Numbered from the stretch's first letter, positions 47,185 to 56,850 are shown. The stretch is DNA of 64,000 nt from Myxococcus fulvus (GCF_900111765.1 NZ_FOIB01000007.1:248001-312000), one strand, 5' to 3'. Made by a program: numbers and translations. Notes: generated by a model not told the origin, from the sequence alone.

Positions 47185-48153
47185 ATGGCCCATCCCGTCC
47201 ACCGCCCCCGCCGCCTCCGTCGTTCGCCCGTCCTGCGCGAGATGGTGCGCGAGACGCGCCTCGACCCGGGGAACTTCATCTACCCCCTCTTCGTCGTGGA
47301 AGGCCGGGACGTGCGCCGTCCCATCGCCTCCATGCCGGGCATCTTCAACCTCTCGCTCGAGCACGCCGTGGCCGAGGCCCGCCTGGCCAAGTCCCTGGGC
47401 GTCCCCTCCGTCATCCTCTTCGGCATCCCCGACCACAAGGATGGGCAGGGCACCCAGGGCTACGCGCGCGACGGAATCGTCCAGCGCGCCATCCGGGAGA
47501 TCAAGGCGGCCGAGCCCGACCTCCAGGTCATCGCGGACGTGTGCCTGTGCGAGTACACGGACCACGGCCACTGCGGCGTGCTCGAGGACGGCCACGTGGT
47601 CAACGACGCCACGCTGCCCCTGCTCGCGCAGATGGCCGTCACCTGCGCCCAGGCGGGCGCGGACATCATCGCGCCCTCGGACATGATGGACGGCCGCGTG
47701 GGCGCCATCCGCAAGGCGCTGGACGAGGTGCGCCTCGTCGACGTCCCCATCATGTCCTACGCGGTGAAGTACGCCTCCGGCTACTACGGCCCCTTCCGCG
47801 AGGCCGCGCAGAGCACGCCCAAGTCCGGAGACCGCCGCGGCTACCAGATGGACCCGGGCAACGTGCGCGAGGCCCTCAAGGAAGCCGCGCTGGACGTGGA
47901 GGAGGGCGCCGACATGCTGATGGTGAAGCCCGCCCTGGCCTACCTGGATGTCATCCGCGCCGTGCGCGAGCGCTTCGACCTGCCGCTGGCCGCCTACAAC
48001 GTCTCCGGCGAGTACGCCATGCTCAAGGCCGCCGGCCAGAATGGTTGGATTGACTACGAACGGGTGATGCTGGAGACGCTCACCGGCATCAAGCGCGCGG
48101 GCGCCGACCTCATCATCACCTACCACGCGCTGGAAGCCGCGAAGCTCCTGTAG
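47185..48153 (+). CDS. hemB: Delta-aminolevulinic acid dehydratase
   Basis: The 322-residue enzyme joins two molecules of 5-aminolevulinate to make porphobilinogen in heme synthesis. Hallmarks are N-F-I-Y-P-L-F-V, the metal-site region D-V-C-L-C-E-Y-T-D-H-G-H-C-G, the Schiff-base Lys in S-Y-A-V-K-Y-A-S, and M-V-K-P-A with Y-N-V-S-G-E-Y. The Cys-rich site indicates a zinc-type enzyme. The ATG at 47185 starts the homology. Confidence 0.95.
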   Translation: MAHPVHRPRRLRRSPVLREMVRETRLDPGNFIYPLFVVEGRDVRRPIASMPGIFNLSLEHAVAEARLAKSLGVPSVILFGIPDHKDGQGTQGYARDGIVQRAIREIKAAEPDLQVIADVCLCEYTDHGHCGVLEDGHVVNDATLPLLAQMAVTCAQAGADIIAPSDMMDGRVGAIRKALDEVRLVDVPIMSYAVKYASGYYGPFREAAQSTPKSGDRRGYQMDPGNVREALKEAALDVEEGADMLMVKPALAYLDVIRAVRERFDLPLAAYNVSGEYAMLKAAGQNGWIDYERVMLETLTGIKRAGADLIITYHALEAAKLL

Positions 48154-48227
48154 CCAACACCGACAGGCCCCGCGCGCGGGTTGCGCTTGATCCGCCGCGG
48201 GCGTTGCGTCCAAATAGCCGACGCACG

Positions 48228-48731
48228 ATGCCCACCAAGAAGAAGCGTCCCAGACGCAAGTCGGAGAAGCCCCCGCCCCAACGTCGGCGCGGTCCGGCGA
48301 AGCCGAAGCGCTCCGGCACCCGGCGCGCCCCCGTGATTCGTACCGGGGCTTCGTTGCAGTACAAAGTGGTCGAGCTGTCCACGGTGGACGAGGGAGCGCT
48401 GGAGCGCACCCTGAACGAGTGGACGGCGAAGGGCTGGAACCTGGACGGCGTGCAGTTCGCGATGCGCGAGTCCTCCAAGCGGCCGGCCATGGCGTTCATC
48501 CTCTTCACCCGTGAGGGCGTGGCGGCGGCGCCGGACGAGGACGCGGCGCGAGCGAAGCTCTTGCGCCTGTCCGAGTCGGGTCCGACGTCCTTGGGGAATG
48601 CGTGGACGCCGGGCGAGGGTTCCCATCCTCCGTTCCATCCCTTGAGCGCGCATGAGCGGCTGGCGCGGCTGGCGGGGTTGGACGAGCCGGAGCCACCCGA
48701 GGAGGGTCTCACGTTGGAGCCCGAGGAGTGA
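48228..48731 (+). CDS. DUF4177-containing protein with basic N-terminus
   Basis: The 167-residue product has a Lys/Arg/Pro-rich tail (1-38), then a DUF4177-like domain (Y-K-V-V-E-L to F-I-L-F-T-R, about 43-95) and an acidic C-terminus. The ATG at 48228 is preferred to the TTG at 48204. It overlaps the next gene by 4 bases (GTGA). Function is unknown. Confidence 0.75.
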   Translation: MPTKKKRPRRKSEKPPPQRRRGPAKPKRSGTRRAPVIRTGASLQYKVVELSTVDEGALERTLNEWTAKGWNLDGVQFAMRESSKRPAMAFILFTREGVAAAPDEDAARAKLLRLSESGPTSLGNAWTPGEGSHPPFHPLSAHERLARLAGLDEPEPPEEGLTLEPEE

Positions 48732-49369
48732 GCGCGCCCCCTGAGCGCATCCTGATGGCGGCCAGCCGTGGCGGTGGCCGCGCGTTGAGGCTCGTCGTCG
48801 AGGACAGCGCGCCGGGCTCGCCGTACCCGAAGGCGTCGCTGTGGCTGCGCCTTGGCGCGCGCGCGGTGGACGTGGCGGTGGCGTGGGGCCTGTATGTCGT
48901 GTGCGGCCGCGCGGGCTCCGTCGTCGCGCTGCTGTTCCTCCTGCTCGCGGACGGGATGATCCAGGGCCAGAGCGTGGGCAAGCGCATCTTCGGCGTGAAG
49001 GTGATGCACCTGCCCACGCGCTCGGCGGCGCGACACCGTGACAGCACGCTGCGCAACGCGCCGCTGTCGCTCATCGTGCTGTTGGGGATGATGCCGGAGC
49101 CGCTGGGGCCGGTGGCCGCGGTGGCGGGGCTGGTCGTCATCGGCGGCATCGAGGCGTGGCGCGTGGTGAGGGATCCGCTCGGCTGGCGGCTCGGCGACAC
49201 CTGGGCGCAGACGCAGGTGGTGGACGGGAAGGTTGTGGCGGGCGCAACCGTTGCAGCCCGCGACCCGGTGGCGCATCAGCGCGCGCCGGGCAGACTCATG
49301 TCCGCGGCGAAGGTGCGCCGCGGTCGCTCGCTCAAGAAGAGAAGGGGGCTACCGTGCGCATCGCGCTGA
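48728..49369 (+). CDS. RDD family membrane protein
   Basis: The 213-residue product has an RDD-like domain with R-L-G-A-R-A-V-D near residue 41, two to four hydrophobic segments and the S-V-G-K-R-I-F-G-V-K-V motif that closes the RDD core. RDD proteins sit in the inner membrane and are often implicated in ion exchange, but the role here is open. The last 16 bases overlap the start of the ATP-grasp gene. Confidence 0.82.
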   Translation: MSAPPERILMAASRGGGRALRLVVEDSAPGSPYPKASLWLRLGARAVDVAVAWGLYVVCGRAGSVVALLFLLLADGMIQGQSVGKRIFGVKVMHLPTRSAARHRDSTLRNAPLSLIVLLGMMPEPLGPVAAVAGLVVIGGIEAWRVVRDPLGWRLGDTWAQTQVVDGKVVAGATVAARDPVAHQRAPGRLMSAAKVRRGRSLKKRRGLPCASR

Positions 49370-51594
49370 CCCACAATCTCAGGTTGTCTGATTCGGAAGA
49401 AGAAGCGGAGTTCGACACCCAGGAGACGGTCAACGCGCTGGCCGCGGCCATCGAGCGGCTGGGCCACCGGCTGGAGCGCTTCGAGGTCAGCGGTCCCGCC
49501 TCGCGCACCGTGGCGCGGCTGGAGGCGTACAGCCCCGACCTCATCTTCAACACCGCCGAGGGACGGCGCGGCCGCTTCCGCGAGGCGTTCTATCCCGCGC
49601 TCTTCGACGAGCTGGGCTTCCCGTACACGGGCTCGGACGCGTACGCGCTGGCGGTGACGTTGGACAAGCAGCTCACCAAGCTCGTGTTGTCCAAGCAGGG
49701 CATCCGCACGCCGGGCTGGCAGTACGTGGAGAAGCTCAGCGAGTTGACGGCGGAGAACCTGCGCTTCCCCGTCATCGTGAAGCCCAACTTCGAGGGCTCC
49801 TCCAAGGGCATCACCCAGGACTCCATCGCGGAGACGCTGGACGAGGTGCGCGCCAAGGTGTCCGCCGCGCTGGAGAAGTACCCCGCCGGCGTGCTGGTGG
49901 AGGAGTACATCCCCGGGCGTGACCTGACGGTGCCGTTCCTGGCCGCGGTGGACAACGACTACGACGGCGTGCTCACGCCCGTGGAGTACGTGGTGGACCC
50001 GGCGGTGACGGCGGGTCGGCGCTACGCCATCTACGACTACGAGCTGAAGACGAAGAAGGAGAACGCGGTCTCGGTGCTCGCGCCCGCGCGCATTCCGGCG
50101 CGCACCGCCGAGGACGTGCGGAAGATGGCGCAGAAGATCTACCAGGCGCTCGACTGCCGCGACCTGGGCCGCATCGACTTCCGCCTGAGCGACGCGGGCG
50201 TGCCGTACTTCCTGGAGATCAACGCGCTGCCCAGCCTGGAGCCGGGCGCGGGCATCTACGCCTCCGCGGAGCTGGACGGCCTGCACCTGGACGGGGTCAT
50301 CAACTCCATCATCCAGAGCGCGGCGAAGCGCTACAAGATCAAGGACTCCTCCCGGCGCCAGGGCAAGCCCGCGCGCAAGACGGGGCCGCTGCGCGTCGGC
50401 TTCACGTACAACGTCAAGCGCGTCAAGCCGAGCGCCCACGGCGAGGCGGTGGAGGACAGCGAGGCCGAGTACGACTCGCCCAACACGCTGCAGGCCATCC
50501 GTGAGGCCATCGCGTCCTGGGGCCACGAGGTCATCGACCTGGAGGCCACCGCGGAGCTGCCCACGGTGCTGTCGAGCACGCCGCTGGACATCGTCTTCAA
50601 CATCGCCGAGGGCTTCAAGGGCCGCAACCGCGAGAGCCAGGTGCCGGCCATGCTGGAGCTGCTGGACATCCCGTACACGGGAAGCGATCCGGCCACGCTC
50701 TCGATTGCCTTGGACAAGGCGCTGGCGAAGAAGATCGTCCGTCAGGCGGGCATCCTCACGCCCAACTTCCAGCTGATGGCCACGGGCAAGGAGCGGCTCA
50801 ACAAGGAGTTCACCTCCTTCCCGCTCATCGTGAAGCCGGTGGCGGAGGGCAGCTCCAAGGGCGTCGTCACCAAGAGCGTCTGCCACAGCGAGGCGGAGCT
50901 GCGCGAGGTGGTGCGCGAAATCGCGAGCAAGTACCAGCAGCCCGCGCTCATCGAGGAGTACATCGGCGGGCGCGAGTTCACGGTGGGCCTGCTCGGCGAG
51001 CGGCGCCCGCGCGTGCTGCCGCCCATGGAGATCGTCTTCCTGGACAAGGGGGAGAAGAACCCCGTGTACAGCTTCCAGCACAAGCTGGATTGGACGGACC
51101 GCATCCGCTACGACGCGCCGGCCAAGCTGGAGCCCGCGCTGCTGGAGAAGCTGCGCACGGCCGCGCGCAGCTCGTTCATGGCGCTGGGGTGCCGCGACGT
51201 CGCGCGCATCGACTTCCGCATGGATGACAAGGGGCGCATCTACTTCATCGAGTGCAACCCGCTGCCCGGCCTCACGCCCGGCTGGAGCGACCTGGTGCTC
51301 ATCGCGCAGGGCGCGGGCATGGACTACCGCGCGCTCATCGGTGAAATCATGGCCCCCGCCATCCGCCGCTACAAGGAGCGCGCGTCGCGCCGCGCCGCCA
51401 GCGAGCACCCGCATCCCGCCGCGCAGCCGGGGCTGCACAAGGGCCCCTCGCTCGACGAGCACGCCGCGCCTGTCGCCACCTCGGCTCCGGTCGCGCCCGG
51501 GAGCAGCGCTCCGTCGAATGGCTCGGGCACGCCGGTGAGCGACGCCAGCACCGCGTCGACGGACGGCGTGCCGCGCATCGAAGCCAAGGCCTGA
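49354..51594 (+). CDS. Double ATP-grasp (D-Ala-D-Ala ligase-like) protein
   Basis: The 746-residue product contains two D-alanine--D-alanine ligase-like ATP-grasp modules. Module 1 spans about 1-330 and module 2 about 350-680; each has F-N-(T/I)-A-E-G, P-(F/Y)-T-G-S-D, V-K-P-x-x-E-G-S-S-K-G, E-E-Y-I-x-G-R and R-I-D-F-R. A Ser/Pro/Ala-rich tail follows. The GTG at 49354 is chosen for AAGGGGG at spacing 6 and starts inside the RDD gene. A single chain with two modules could join amino acids in series or dimerise with itself. The next gene encodes a DmpA-type peptidase. Confidence 0.88.
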   Translation: MRIALTHNLRLSDSEEEAEFDTQETVNALAAAIERLGHRLERFEVSGPASRTVARLEAYSPDLIFNTAEGRRGRFREAFYPALFDELGFPYTGSDAYALAVTLDKQLTKLVLSKQGIRTPGWQYVEKLSELTAENLRFPVIVKPNFEGSSKGITQDSIAETLDEVRAKVSAALEKYPAGVLVEEYIPGRDLTVPFLAAVDNDYDGVLTPVEYVVDPAVTAGRRYAIYDYELKTKKENAVSVLAPARIPARTAEDVRKMAQKIYQALDCRDLGRIDFRLSDAGVPYFLEINALPSLEPGAGIYASAELDGLHLDGVINSIIQSAAKRYKIKDSSRRQGKPARKTGPLRVGFTYNVKRVKPSAHGEAVEDSEAEYDSPNTLQAIREAIASWGHEVIDLEATAELPTVLSSTPLDIVFNIAEGFKGRNRESQVPAMLELLDIPYTGSDPATLSIALDKALAKKIVRQAGILTPNFQLMATGKERLNKEFTSFPLIVKPVAEGSSKGVVTKSVCHSEAELREVVREIASKYQQPALIEEYIGGREFTVGLLGERRPRVLPPMEIVFLDKGEKNPVYSFQHKLDWTDRIRYDAPAKLEPALLEKLRTAARSSFMALGCRDVARIDFRMDDKGRIYFIECNPLPGLTPGWSDLVLIAQGAGMDYRALIGEIMAPAIRRYKERASRRAASEHPHPAAQPGLHKGPSLDEHAAPVATSAPVAPGSSAPSNGSGTPVSDASTASTDGVPRIEAKA

Positions 51595-51697
51595 CGCTCG
51601 GCCGCGGGGGCCCTCTTGGGAGGGCCTTCCGCGTGCCTGAAGATATTACGCGGTCGGAGTGGTTGACGGTGGGTGATGGTCCGCTAGTGTGCCCGGC

Positions 51698-53077
51698 ATG
51701 GTGCACATCCCCGAGTACATGGGACCGCGGGTTCGCGCCCGCGAGCTGGGACTTCCGTTGGGCCGGTTCAAGCCCGGCAGATACAACGCCATCACCGACG
51801 TGGAGGGCGTGCTCGTCGGTCACTGCACGCTCATCCAGGGCGACGGCCCGCTGAGGCCGGGGCACGGCCCGGTGCGCACGGGCGTGACGGCCATCATGCC
51901 CAACAAGGGCAACATCTTCATGGAGCGGATGACGGGAGGCGGCTTCGTGCTCAACGGCGCGGGCGAGGTCTCCGGCATGACGCAGCTCATGGAGTGGGGC
52001 CTCATCGAGACGCCCATCCTGCTCACCAACACCATGGCGGTGGGCGCGGTGTCGGACGGCGTGGCCCGCCACCTGGTGGAGCGCTACCCGGGCATCGGCG
52101 ACGAGCACGACGTCATCATCCCCGTCGTCGGCGAGTGCGACGACTCGTGGCTCAACGACATCTCCGGCCGGCACGTGCGCGAGGAGCACGTCTACGAGGC
52201 CATCCGCAACGCGGCGTCCGGCCCGGTGGCCGAGGGCAACGTGGGCGGCGGCACCGGCATGGTGACGTGCGACTTCAAGGGCGGCATCGGCACGTCCTCC
52301 CGCAAGCTGCCGGAGGTGCTGGGCGGCTACACGCTGGGCGTGCTGGTGATGTCCAACTTCGGGAAGATGCACAACCTGCGCGTGGGCGGCCTGCCCATGG
52401 GCGAGGTGCTGGCGGAGAAGTTCAAGGGCGCCCCCAAGCGCGGCACCACCTACGGCTCCATCATCGCGGTGGTGGCCACGGACGCGCCGCTCTTGAGCCA
52501 TCAGATCAACCGCCTGTGCAAGCGCGTGGGCCTGGGCATCGGCCGGGTGGGCAGCTACGCGGCGCACGGCTCGGGCGAAATCGTGGTGGGCTTCTCCACC
52601 GCGAACATCATCCCGCGCCGCACGCAGAAGATGGTCTACAAGCTGAAGCTCCTGTTGGATCAGCGCCTGGACCCCCTCTACGAGGCGGTGATGGAGGCCA
52701 CCGAGGAGGCCATCCTCAACGCCATGTGCATGGCCACCTCCATGACGGGCGCCAACGGCAACCACTGCCCGGCGCTCCCCCTGGACGAGGTCCGGCGCTT
52801 CCTGGACGCGTTCAAGCCCATCTTCGCCTCGGTGAAGAAGCGCCCCCAGCAGAGCAGCGCCCCCGCCTCCCGGGAGAAGCCCACGGACGAGGACCGGGAG
52901 GGGGAGGTGACGGTGTCTGCCGCCCGGCCCACCCAGGTCCGGGGGGCGGAGGGCATTCCCTACCCGACGCGCCCCGCTCCCGAGGTGGCCGAGGGGGCGG
53001 CCCCGGGCCCCGAAACGGCCTCCGGACCCCCTCCGGAGGGTTCCTCTTCCGGGAGCCCTTCAGGTTCTGATAGTTAA
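51698..53077 (+). CDS. P1 family (DmpA-type) aminopeptidase
   Basis: The 459-residue product is a member of the DmpA/L-aminopeptidase-D-amidase family, which cuts itself into two chains to free a catalytic Ser. The predicted cut is G-/-S in Y-G-S-I-I-A-V-V-A-T-D-A-P-L-L. N-V-G-G-G-T-G-M and N-T-M-A-V-G-A-V-S-D are further family signs. The last 100 residues are a Pro/Ser/Glu-rich tail. The ATG at 51698 is preferred over GTG at 51689. It follows the ATP-grasp gene by about 100 bases and may act on the same peptides. Confidence 0.88.
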   Translation: MVHIPEYMGPRVRARELGLPLGRFKPGRYNAITDVEGVLVGHCTLIQGDGPLRPGHGPVRTGVTAIMPNKGNIFMERMTGGGFVLNGAGEVSGMTQLMEWGLIETPILLTNTMAVGAVSDGVARHLVERYPGIGDEHDVIIPVVGECDDSWLNDISGRHVREEHVYEAIRNAASGPVAEGNVGGGTGMVTCDFKGGIGTSSRKLPEVLGGYTLGVLVMSNFGKMHNLRVGGLPMGEVLAEKFKGAPKRGTTYGSIIAVVATDAPLLSHQINRLCKRVGLGIGRVGSYAAHGSGEIVVGFSTANIIPRRTQKMVYKLKLLLDQRLDPLYEAVMEATEEAILNAMCMATSMTGANGNHCPALPLDEVRRFLDAFKPIFASVKKRPQQSSAPASREKPTDEDREGEVTVSAARPTQVRGAEGIPYPTRPAPEVAEGAAPGPETASGPPPEGSSSGSPSGSDS

Positions 53078-53120
53078 GCGCCTCTTTTCACGTCTCCATG
53101 ATGGAGCACAGGAGTCAACG

Positions 53121-53237
53121 ATGGCCCGCAGCAAGAGCAAGCACCGCCGCGTGCAGATGAAGATCAAGCAGGCCTGGAAGAAGCGGGCCAAGAAGAACAA
53201 GGCGGAGGCCAAGGCCGCCGCCGAGAAGAAGAAGTAG
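53121..53237 (+). CDS. 38-residue highly basic protein
   Basis: AGGAG lies 6 bases before the ATG. The product starts M-A-R-S-K-S-K-H-R-R and is almost all Lys, Arg and Ala, with no acidic residue apart from two Glu near the end. It is likely to bind nucleic acid or the ribosome. It is too short to find by length alone, but the ribosome-binding site and codon usage support it. It follows the peptidase gene by 43 bases. Confidence 0.6.
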   Translation: MARSKSKHRRVQMKIKQAWKKRAKKNKAEAKAAAEKKK

Positions 53238-53267
53238 GCAGGTCCGCCCCGTTGGCGGCCCGTGGCG

Positions 53268-53753
53268 CTATTCCCGGGTCGCCGAGAACGGGGTGACGAA
53301 GCTGCACCGCTGGGGCGGTTCCACGCCCGGGCGCGAGAAGTTCCCCGTGAACGTCCCATCGAGTCGCGCCGTGCCGCCGTCCCCCTCGGGGGACGTGTAG
53401 CGACCGGCGAGGCTCAGCGTGTCCATCCTCCCGCCATCCTGTCCCGGGCCCGTGCCGGCCATGGAGAAGGAGCCCTCGGCGGAGATGGTCCCCAACAGTC
53501 CCACGCCCTCCAGGTTCCCGATGAGTCGGTCCGCCGAGCGCGTGACGTCCAGGGGCCTGTTGCGCGGCAGCTCCACGCCCAGGTTGAGGCACTCGGCGGG
53601 CACCCCCGCGTCGCCGAAGGCCATGCGGTAGCGGCCCTCCATCGCCGGACAGTCGGTGCACGGCGTCGCGGAGTCTCCGCAGCCCGGGGCGCCGAGTCCA
53701 AGGGCTGTGGCCAGTACCGCGAGGCCCGTCAGTGTCAAACGTCCAGTAGTCAT
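53268..53753 (-). CDS. Lipoprotein of unknown function
   Basis: The 161-residue product has a signal peptide with lipobox G-A-P-G-C (Cys25). The mature part is Gly/Thr-rich and beta-like, with two Cys near the start (C-T-D-C). The ATG at 53753 is chosen for GAGG at spacing 8; another in-frame ATG lies at 53768. No family is recognised. Confidence 0.75.
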   Translation of the reverse strand: MTTGRLTLTGLAVLATALGLGAPGCGDSATPCTDCPAMEGRYRMAFGDAGVPAECLNLGVELPRNRPLDVTRSADRLIGNLEGVGLLGTISAEGSFSMAGTGPGQDGGRMDTLSLAGRYTSPEGDGGTARLDGTFTGNFSRPGVEPPQRCSFVTPFSATRE

Positions 53754-53855
53754 GGGTCGTGTCCTCATGTGAGGGATGTCGGACTTCCCGGCGGGAAGCG
53801 CGATTCCTAGGTTGGGGGCGGGCAGTGGGCTCGTCGGGCGGGGTGGGGTGGGGCG

Positions 53856-55025
53856 GTGGCTGATTCGCGGCGGTGGTCGAACTACGTGTTCGCGGCGCTG
53901 TTTGCGCTGGCGTTGATTCTCTTCTCCAGGATTCTGTTGCCGTTCCTGATGCCGGTGTTGCTGGGCGGCTTCCTGGTCGTCCTGTTCATGCCGGTGCAGG
54001 ACTACCTGTGTCAGAAGCTGCGGGGCCGCAAGCCCTTGTGCGCCGGGTTGTCCACCCTCACGGTATTCCTCCTCATCCTCGCGCCGCTGGCCCTCGTCGG
54101 GTGGATGGTGGCGCGTGAGGTGTTCCAGTTCGTCGGCCAGGCGCAGGACCTGCTCGAGCGGGTGGACCTGCGTCACCAGTTCGCCTCCAGCCTGCCCCGC
54201 GGCCTGAGCCGCTACGTCCGCTTTGATTTGGAGAGCGCGCAGACGGAGCGCTCGCTGATGGCGGCGGTGACGGGCGGCGCGGCCCTGCTCAAGGACCTGG
54301 TGGGCGCGGGCGCGGAGCTGGCCATCAACATGTTCCTGATGACGGTGGCCATGTACTACTTCTTCCTCGACGGCCGCCGGCTGGTCGCGGAGGTGACGCG
54401 GCTGATTCCGTTGGACCGCCGCTACTTCGAGGCCTTCTCGCGCGAGTTCACCGACGTCGCGTACGCCATCGTCTACGGCAACACCGTCACGGCGCTCATC
54501 CAGGGCGCGGTGGGCTTCGTGGGGTTGCTCATCGCCGGGGTGCCGCACGCCGGGGTGTGGGGCGCGGCCATGGTGCTGGTGGCGCTGGTGCCCGTGGGGG
54601 GTACGGCGCTGGTGTGGGGCCCCATCGGCGTGGTGTTCATCGCCATGGGCAAGGTGAGCGAGGGCGTCTTCCTGCTCGCGTGGGGCACCTTCCTGGTGGG
54701 GACCATCGACAACGTCATCCGTCCCCGGCTGTGCGGCTCGCGCATGGCGCTGCACCCGCTGCTCGTCTTCCTGTCCATGTTCGGCGGGCTGGCGGTGTTC
54801 GGGATGATGGGGTTGCTGGTGGGGCCGCTCATCGCGTCCATCTTCATGGCGATGGTGCGCATCTACCGTCGCGACTTCCTGGGCATCGGCCGCGCGGCCT
54901 ACGTGGCGGAGTCCACCGAATCAGCGCGGGAGGCCACCGACGAGGAAGGGAGCGAGCCTGAGTCGGAGGGGCGGCCCGTGTCCGCTCCCTCGGTGGTGGG
55001 AGCCCCGGCGCACCTCAACGCCTGA
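53856..55025 (+). CDS. AI-2E family transporter
   Basis: The 389-residue membrane protein matches the AI-2E (PerM/TqsA) family, with about eight hydrophobic segments. G-x-x-A-L-x-W-G-P-x-G, G-T-I-D-N-V-I-R-P and G-L-L-V-G-P-L occur toward the end. Members export small molecules, or act as antiporters. The C-terminal tail is acidic. The start is the GTG at 53856. The substrate cannot be told from sequence. Confidence 0.88.
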   Translation: MADSRRWSNYVFAALFALALILFSRILLPFLMPVLLGGFLVVLFMPVQDYLCQKLRGRKPLCAGLSTLTVFLLILAPLALVGWMVAREVFQFVGQAQDLLERVDLRHQFASSLPRGLSRYVRFDLESAQTERSLMAAVTGGAALLKDLVGAGAELAINMFLMTVAMYYFFLDGRRLVAEVTRLIPLDRRYFEAFSREFTDVAYAIVYGNTVTALIQGAVGFVGLLIAGVPHAGVWGAAMVLVALVPVGGTALVWGPIGVVFIAMGKVSEGVFLLAWGTFLVGTIDNVIRPRLCGSRMALHPLLVFLSMFGGLAVFGMMGLLVGPLIASIFMAMVRIYRRDFLGIGRAAYVAESTESAREATDEEGSEPESEGRPVSAPSVVGAPAHLNA

Positions 55026-55086
55026 GAGCGGACCGCCGGGCAAGCCTGGACATCGCGTGCGGGCTGGGTGAACCTTCCAGTCCCGA

Positions 55087-56850
55087 ATGATGAACTCCCA
55101 ACACGCGATGGTTCGCTGGGGCCTGGTGCTCTTCACGGCGGTGACGCTGGCCTCCCCGGGAGCGCTGGCGCAGGTCGTCAAGAAGAAGCGCGCGGTGCCC
55201 GCCCAGGTGGTGGCGCCCAAGGCGAAGGCGAAGCCGAAGACGGCCAAGGCGCGGGAGGCGAAGTCCAAGAAGTCGGCCACGCCCAAGGAGGCCCCCAAGC
55301 AGCTCGTCGTGTTGACGGTGGAGGGAGATCGCGGCGGGAAGGTCCGGGCACAGCTCGAATCGGCGCTGCGCCGCGCGAAGCCGGTGAAGGTGGCGTCGCT
55401 GAAGCAGTACGCCACCCTCGGCAAGAAGGAAGGCCTGAAGGGCAACACGCTGTTCACCGACGCGCCCCTGGCCCGGGTGGCGCCGAAGATGAAGCTGGAC
55501 GCGGCCGTCACGGGCACCGTGAGCGGCTCGAGCCTGACGGTGCGCGTGCTGGACGCGAGCGGCGCCGTGCTGGGTGATCAGGACGTGAAGCTGACGCGGG
55601 GCAGGCTCGCGCCCGCGGACGTGAAGCTGGCCGTGGCCGCGGTGGTCGATGCGCTGAGTGGTGCGACGCGTCCTTTCGAGGCGCCCGTCACCCCGTCCGA
55701 GCCGCTCGCTCCCGTCGAGCCCGTGACGCCTCCGACGCCCGTCGCCGAGGCGCCCCGGACGCCGACGCCTCCGCCCGAGAAGCCGCTGGAGACGCCGAAG
55801 CCGCTGGAGCCCGTGGCGGAGCGTCCCGTGGAGAGCCCGAAGCCGCTGGAGCCCGAGAGCCCGAAGCCCGCTCCGAAGGCGCCCGAGATGGTGGCCATCG
55901 GTCCCCAGCCGAAGGACGGACCTCCGCCGATGGACGAGGAGCCCGAGTCGCACACGACGACGGCCCCGTTCCTGGAGGTGGAGTTGGACACCGGCTCGGG
56001 TGGCACCGTGGGCGAGGAGCCGCCGCGTCCGCCGCTGGCCCGGCTCACGCTGGGTGGCACGACGACGTGGCGGAAGTACTGCACGCGTCCAGGCGTGAAG
56101 TCCTGCGGTGAGTTCGACCGCAAGCCCGAGGAGGAGCAGATCGGAGATCGCTCCGACTACGAGTCTTCCGTTCCGTACCTGGGCATCTCCGCGGAGCTGG
56201 AGCTGTTGCCCTTCGCGCGCCGGCCCTCCGCGTTGCGCGGACTGGGCGCGGTGCTGGGCTACCGGCGCGGGTACGCGTCCACCAACGTGACGCTGTTCAA
56301 CGACGTGGGCCAGTCCGCCACGCGTGAGGTGGTGGCCACCGACTCGGTGCTCACGGCGCAGGCGATGTACCGCTACTTCTTCGGCTTCGGCTCGTCGCGC
56401 CAGCTCCTGGGCTACGCCGGGGTGAAGGCGGGCCTGCTCACGCGCGCGTTCGACGTGGAGGAGGACCCGGAGAGCCCGCTGTCCAGCACGCACCGCCTGT
56501 ACCCGGCGGTGGGCCTGGAGGTCTCCGTGCCGCTGCTTCGCCAGGTGCGACTGGAGGCCGCGGGGCAGCTCTTCATCAGCCCGAAGCCCGGCCAGGGTTT
56601 CGATGACGAGGGCGGCGCGCTGGACCTGGAAGTGAGTGACTACGGTACCTCCGTGTCGACGTTCGGCTGGGAGGCGGAGCTGGGCGTCGCCGGCGAGCTG
56701 TGGGGCCCGTTCGGCTACCAGGTGCGCTTCAAGCTGTCGCACTACAAGGACACCTTCAGTGGCCCGGGCGCGCGCATCGGCTGGGACAACGGAGGCGTGG
56801 CCGAGGACACGTACTCCAGCATCCACTGGGGCCTCACGGCGTCGTACTGA
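55087..56850 (+). CDS. Outer-membrane protein with Pro-rich linker
   Basis: The 587-residue product has a signal peptide (cut after about residue 28, A-L-A-Q), a Lys/Ala-rich stretch and a domain of about 120 residues. A Pro/Glu linker with repeated P-K-P-L-E-P units (about 200-280) follows. The C-terminal 240 residues alternate aromatic and small residues and end in aromatic Tyr, like an outer-membrane beta-barrel. It may span the periplasm through the linker. No exact family is known to me. Confidence 0.78.
   Translation: MMNSQHAMVRWGLVLFTAVTLASPGALAQVVKKKRAVPAQVVAPKAKAKPKTAKAREAKSKKSATPKEAPKQLVVLTVEGDRGGKVRAQLESALRRAKPVKVASLKQYATLGKKEGLKGNTLFTDAPLARVAPKMKLDAAVTGTVSGSSLTVRVLDASGAVLGDQDVKLTRGRLAPADVKLAVAAVVDALSGATRPFEAPVTPSEPLAPVEPVTPPTPVAEAPRTPTPPPEKPLETPKPLEPVAERPVESPKPLEPESPKPAPKAPEMVAIGPQPKDGPPPMDEEPESHTTTAPFLEVELDTGSGGTVGEEPPRPPLARLTLGGTTTWRKYCTRPGVKSCGEFDRKPEEEQIGDRSDYESSVPYLGISAELELLPFARRPSALRGLGAVLGYRRGYASTNVTLFNDVGQSATREVVATDSVLTAQAMYRYFFGFGSSRQLLGYAGVKAGLLTRAFDVEEDPESPLSSTHRLYPAVGLEVSVPLLRQVRLEAAGQLFISPKPGQGFDDEGGALDLEVSDYGTSVSTFGWEAELGVAGELWGPFGYQVRFKLSHYKDTFSGPGARIGWDNGGVAEDTYSSIHWGLTASY

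Noticed and set aside
48169..48180. Palindrome CCCGCGCGCGGG after hemB
   Set aside because: A GC-only palindrome of this size is common at this base composition and has no T-run.
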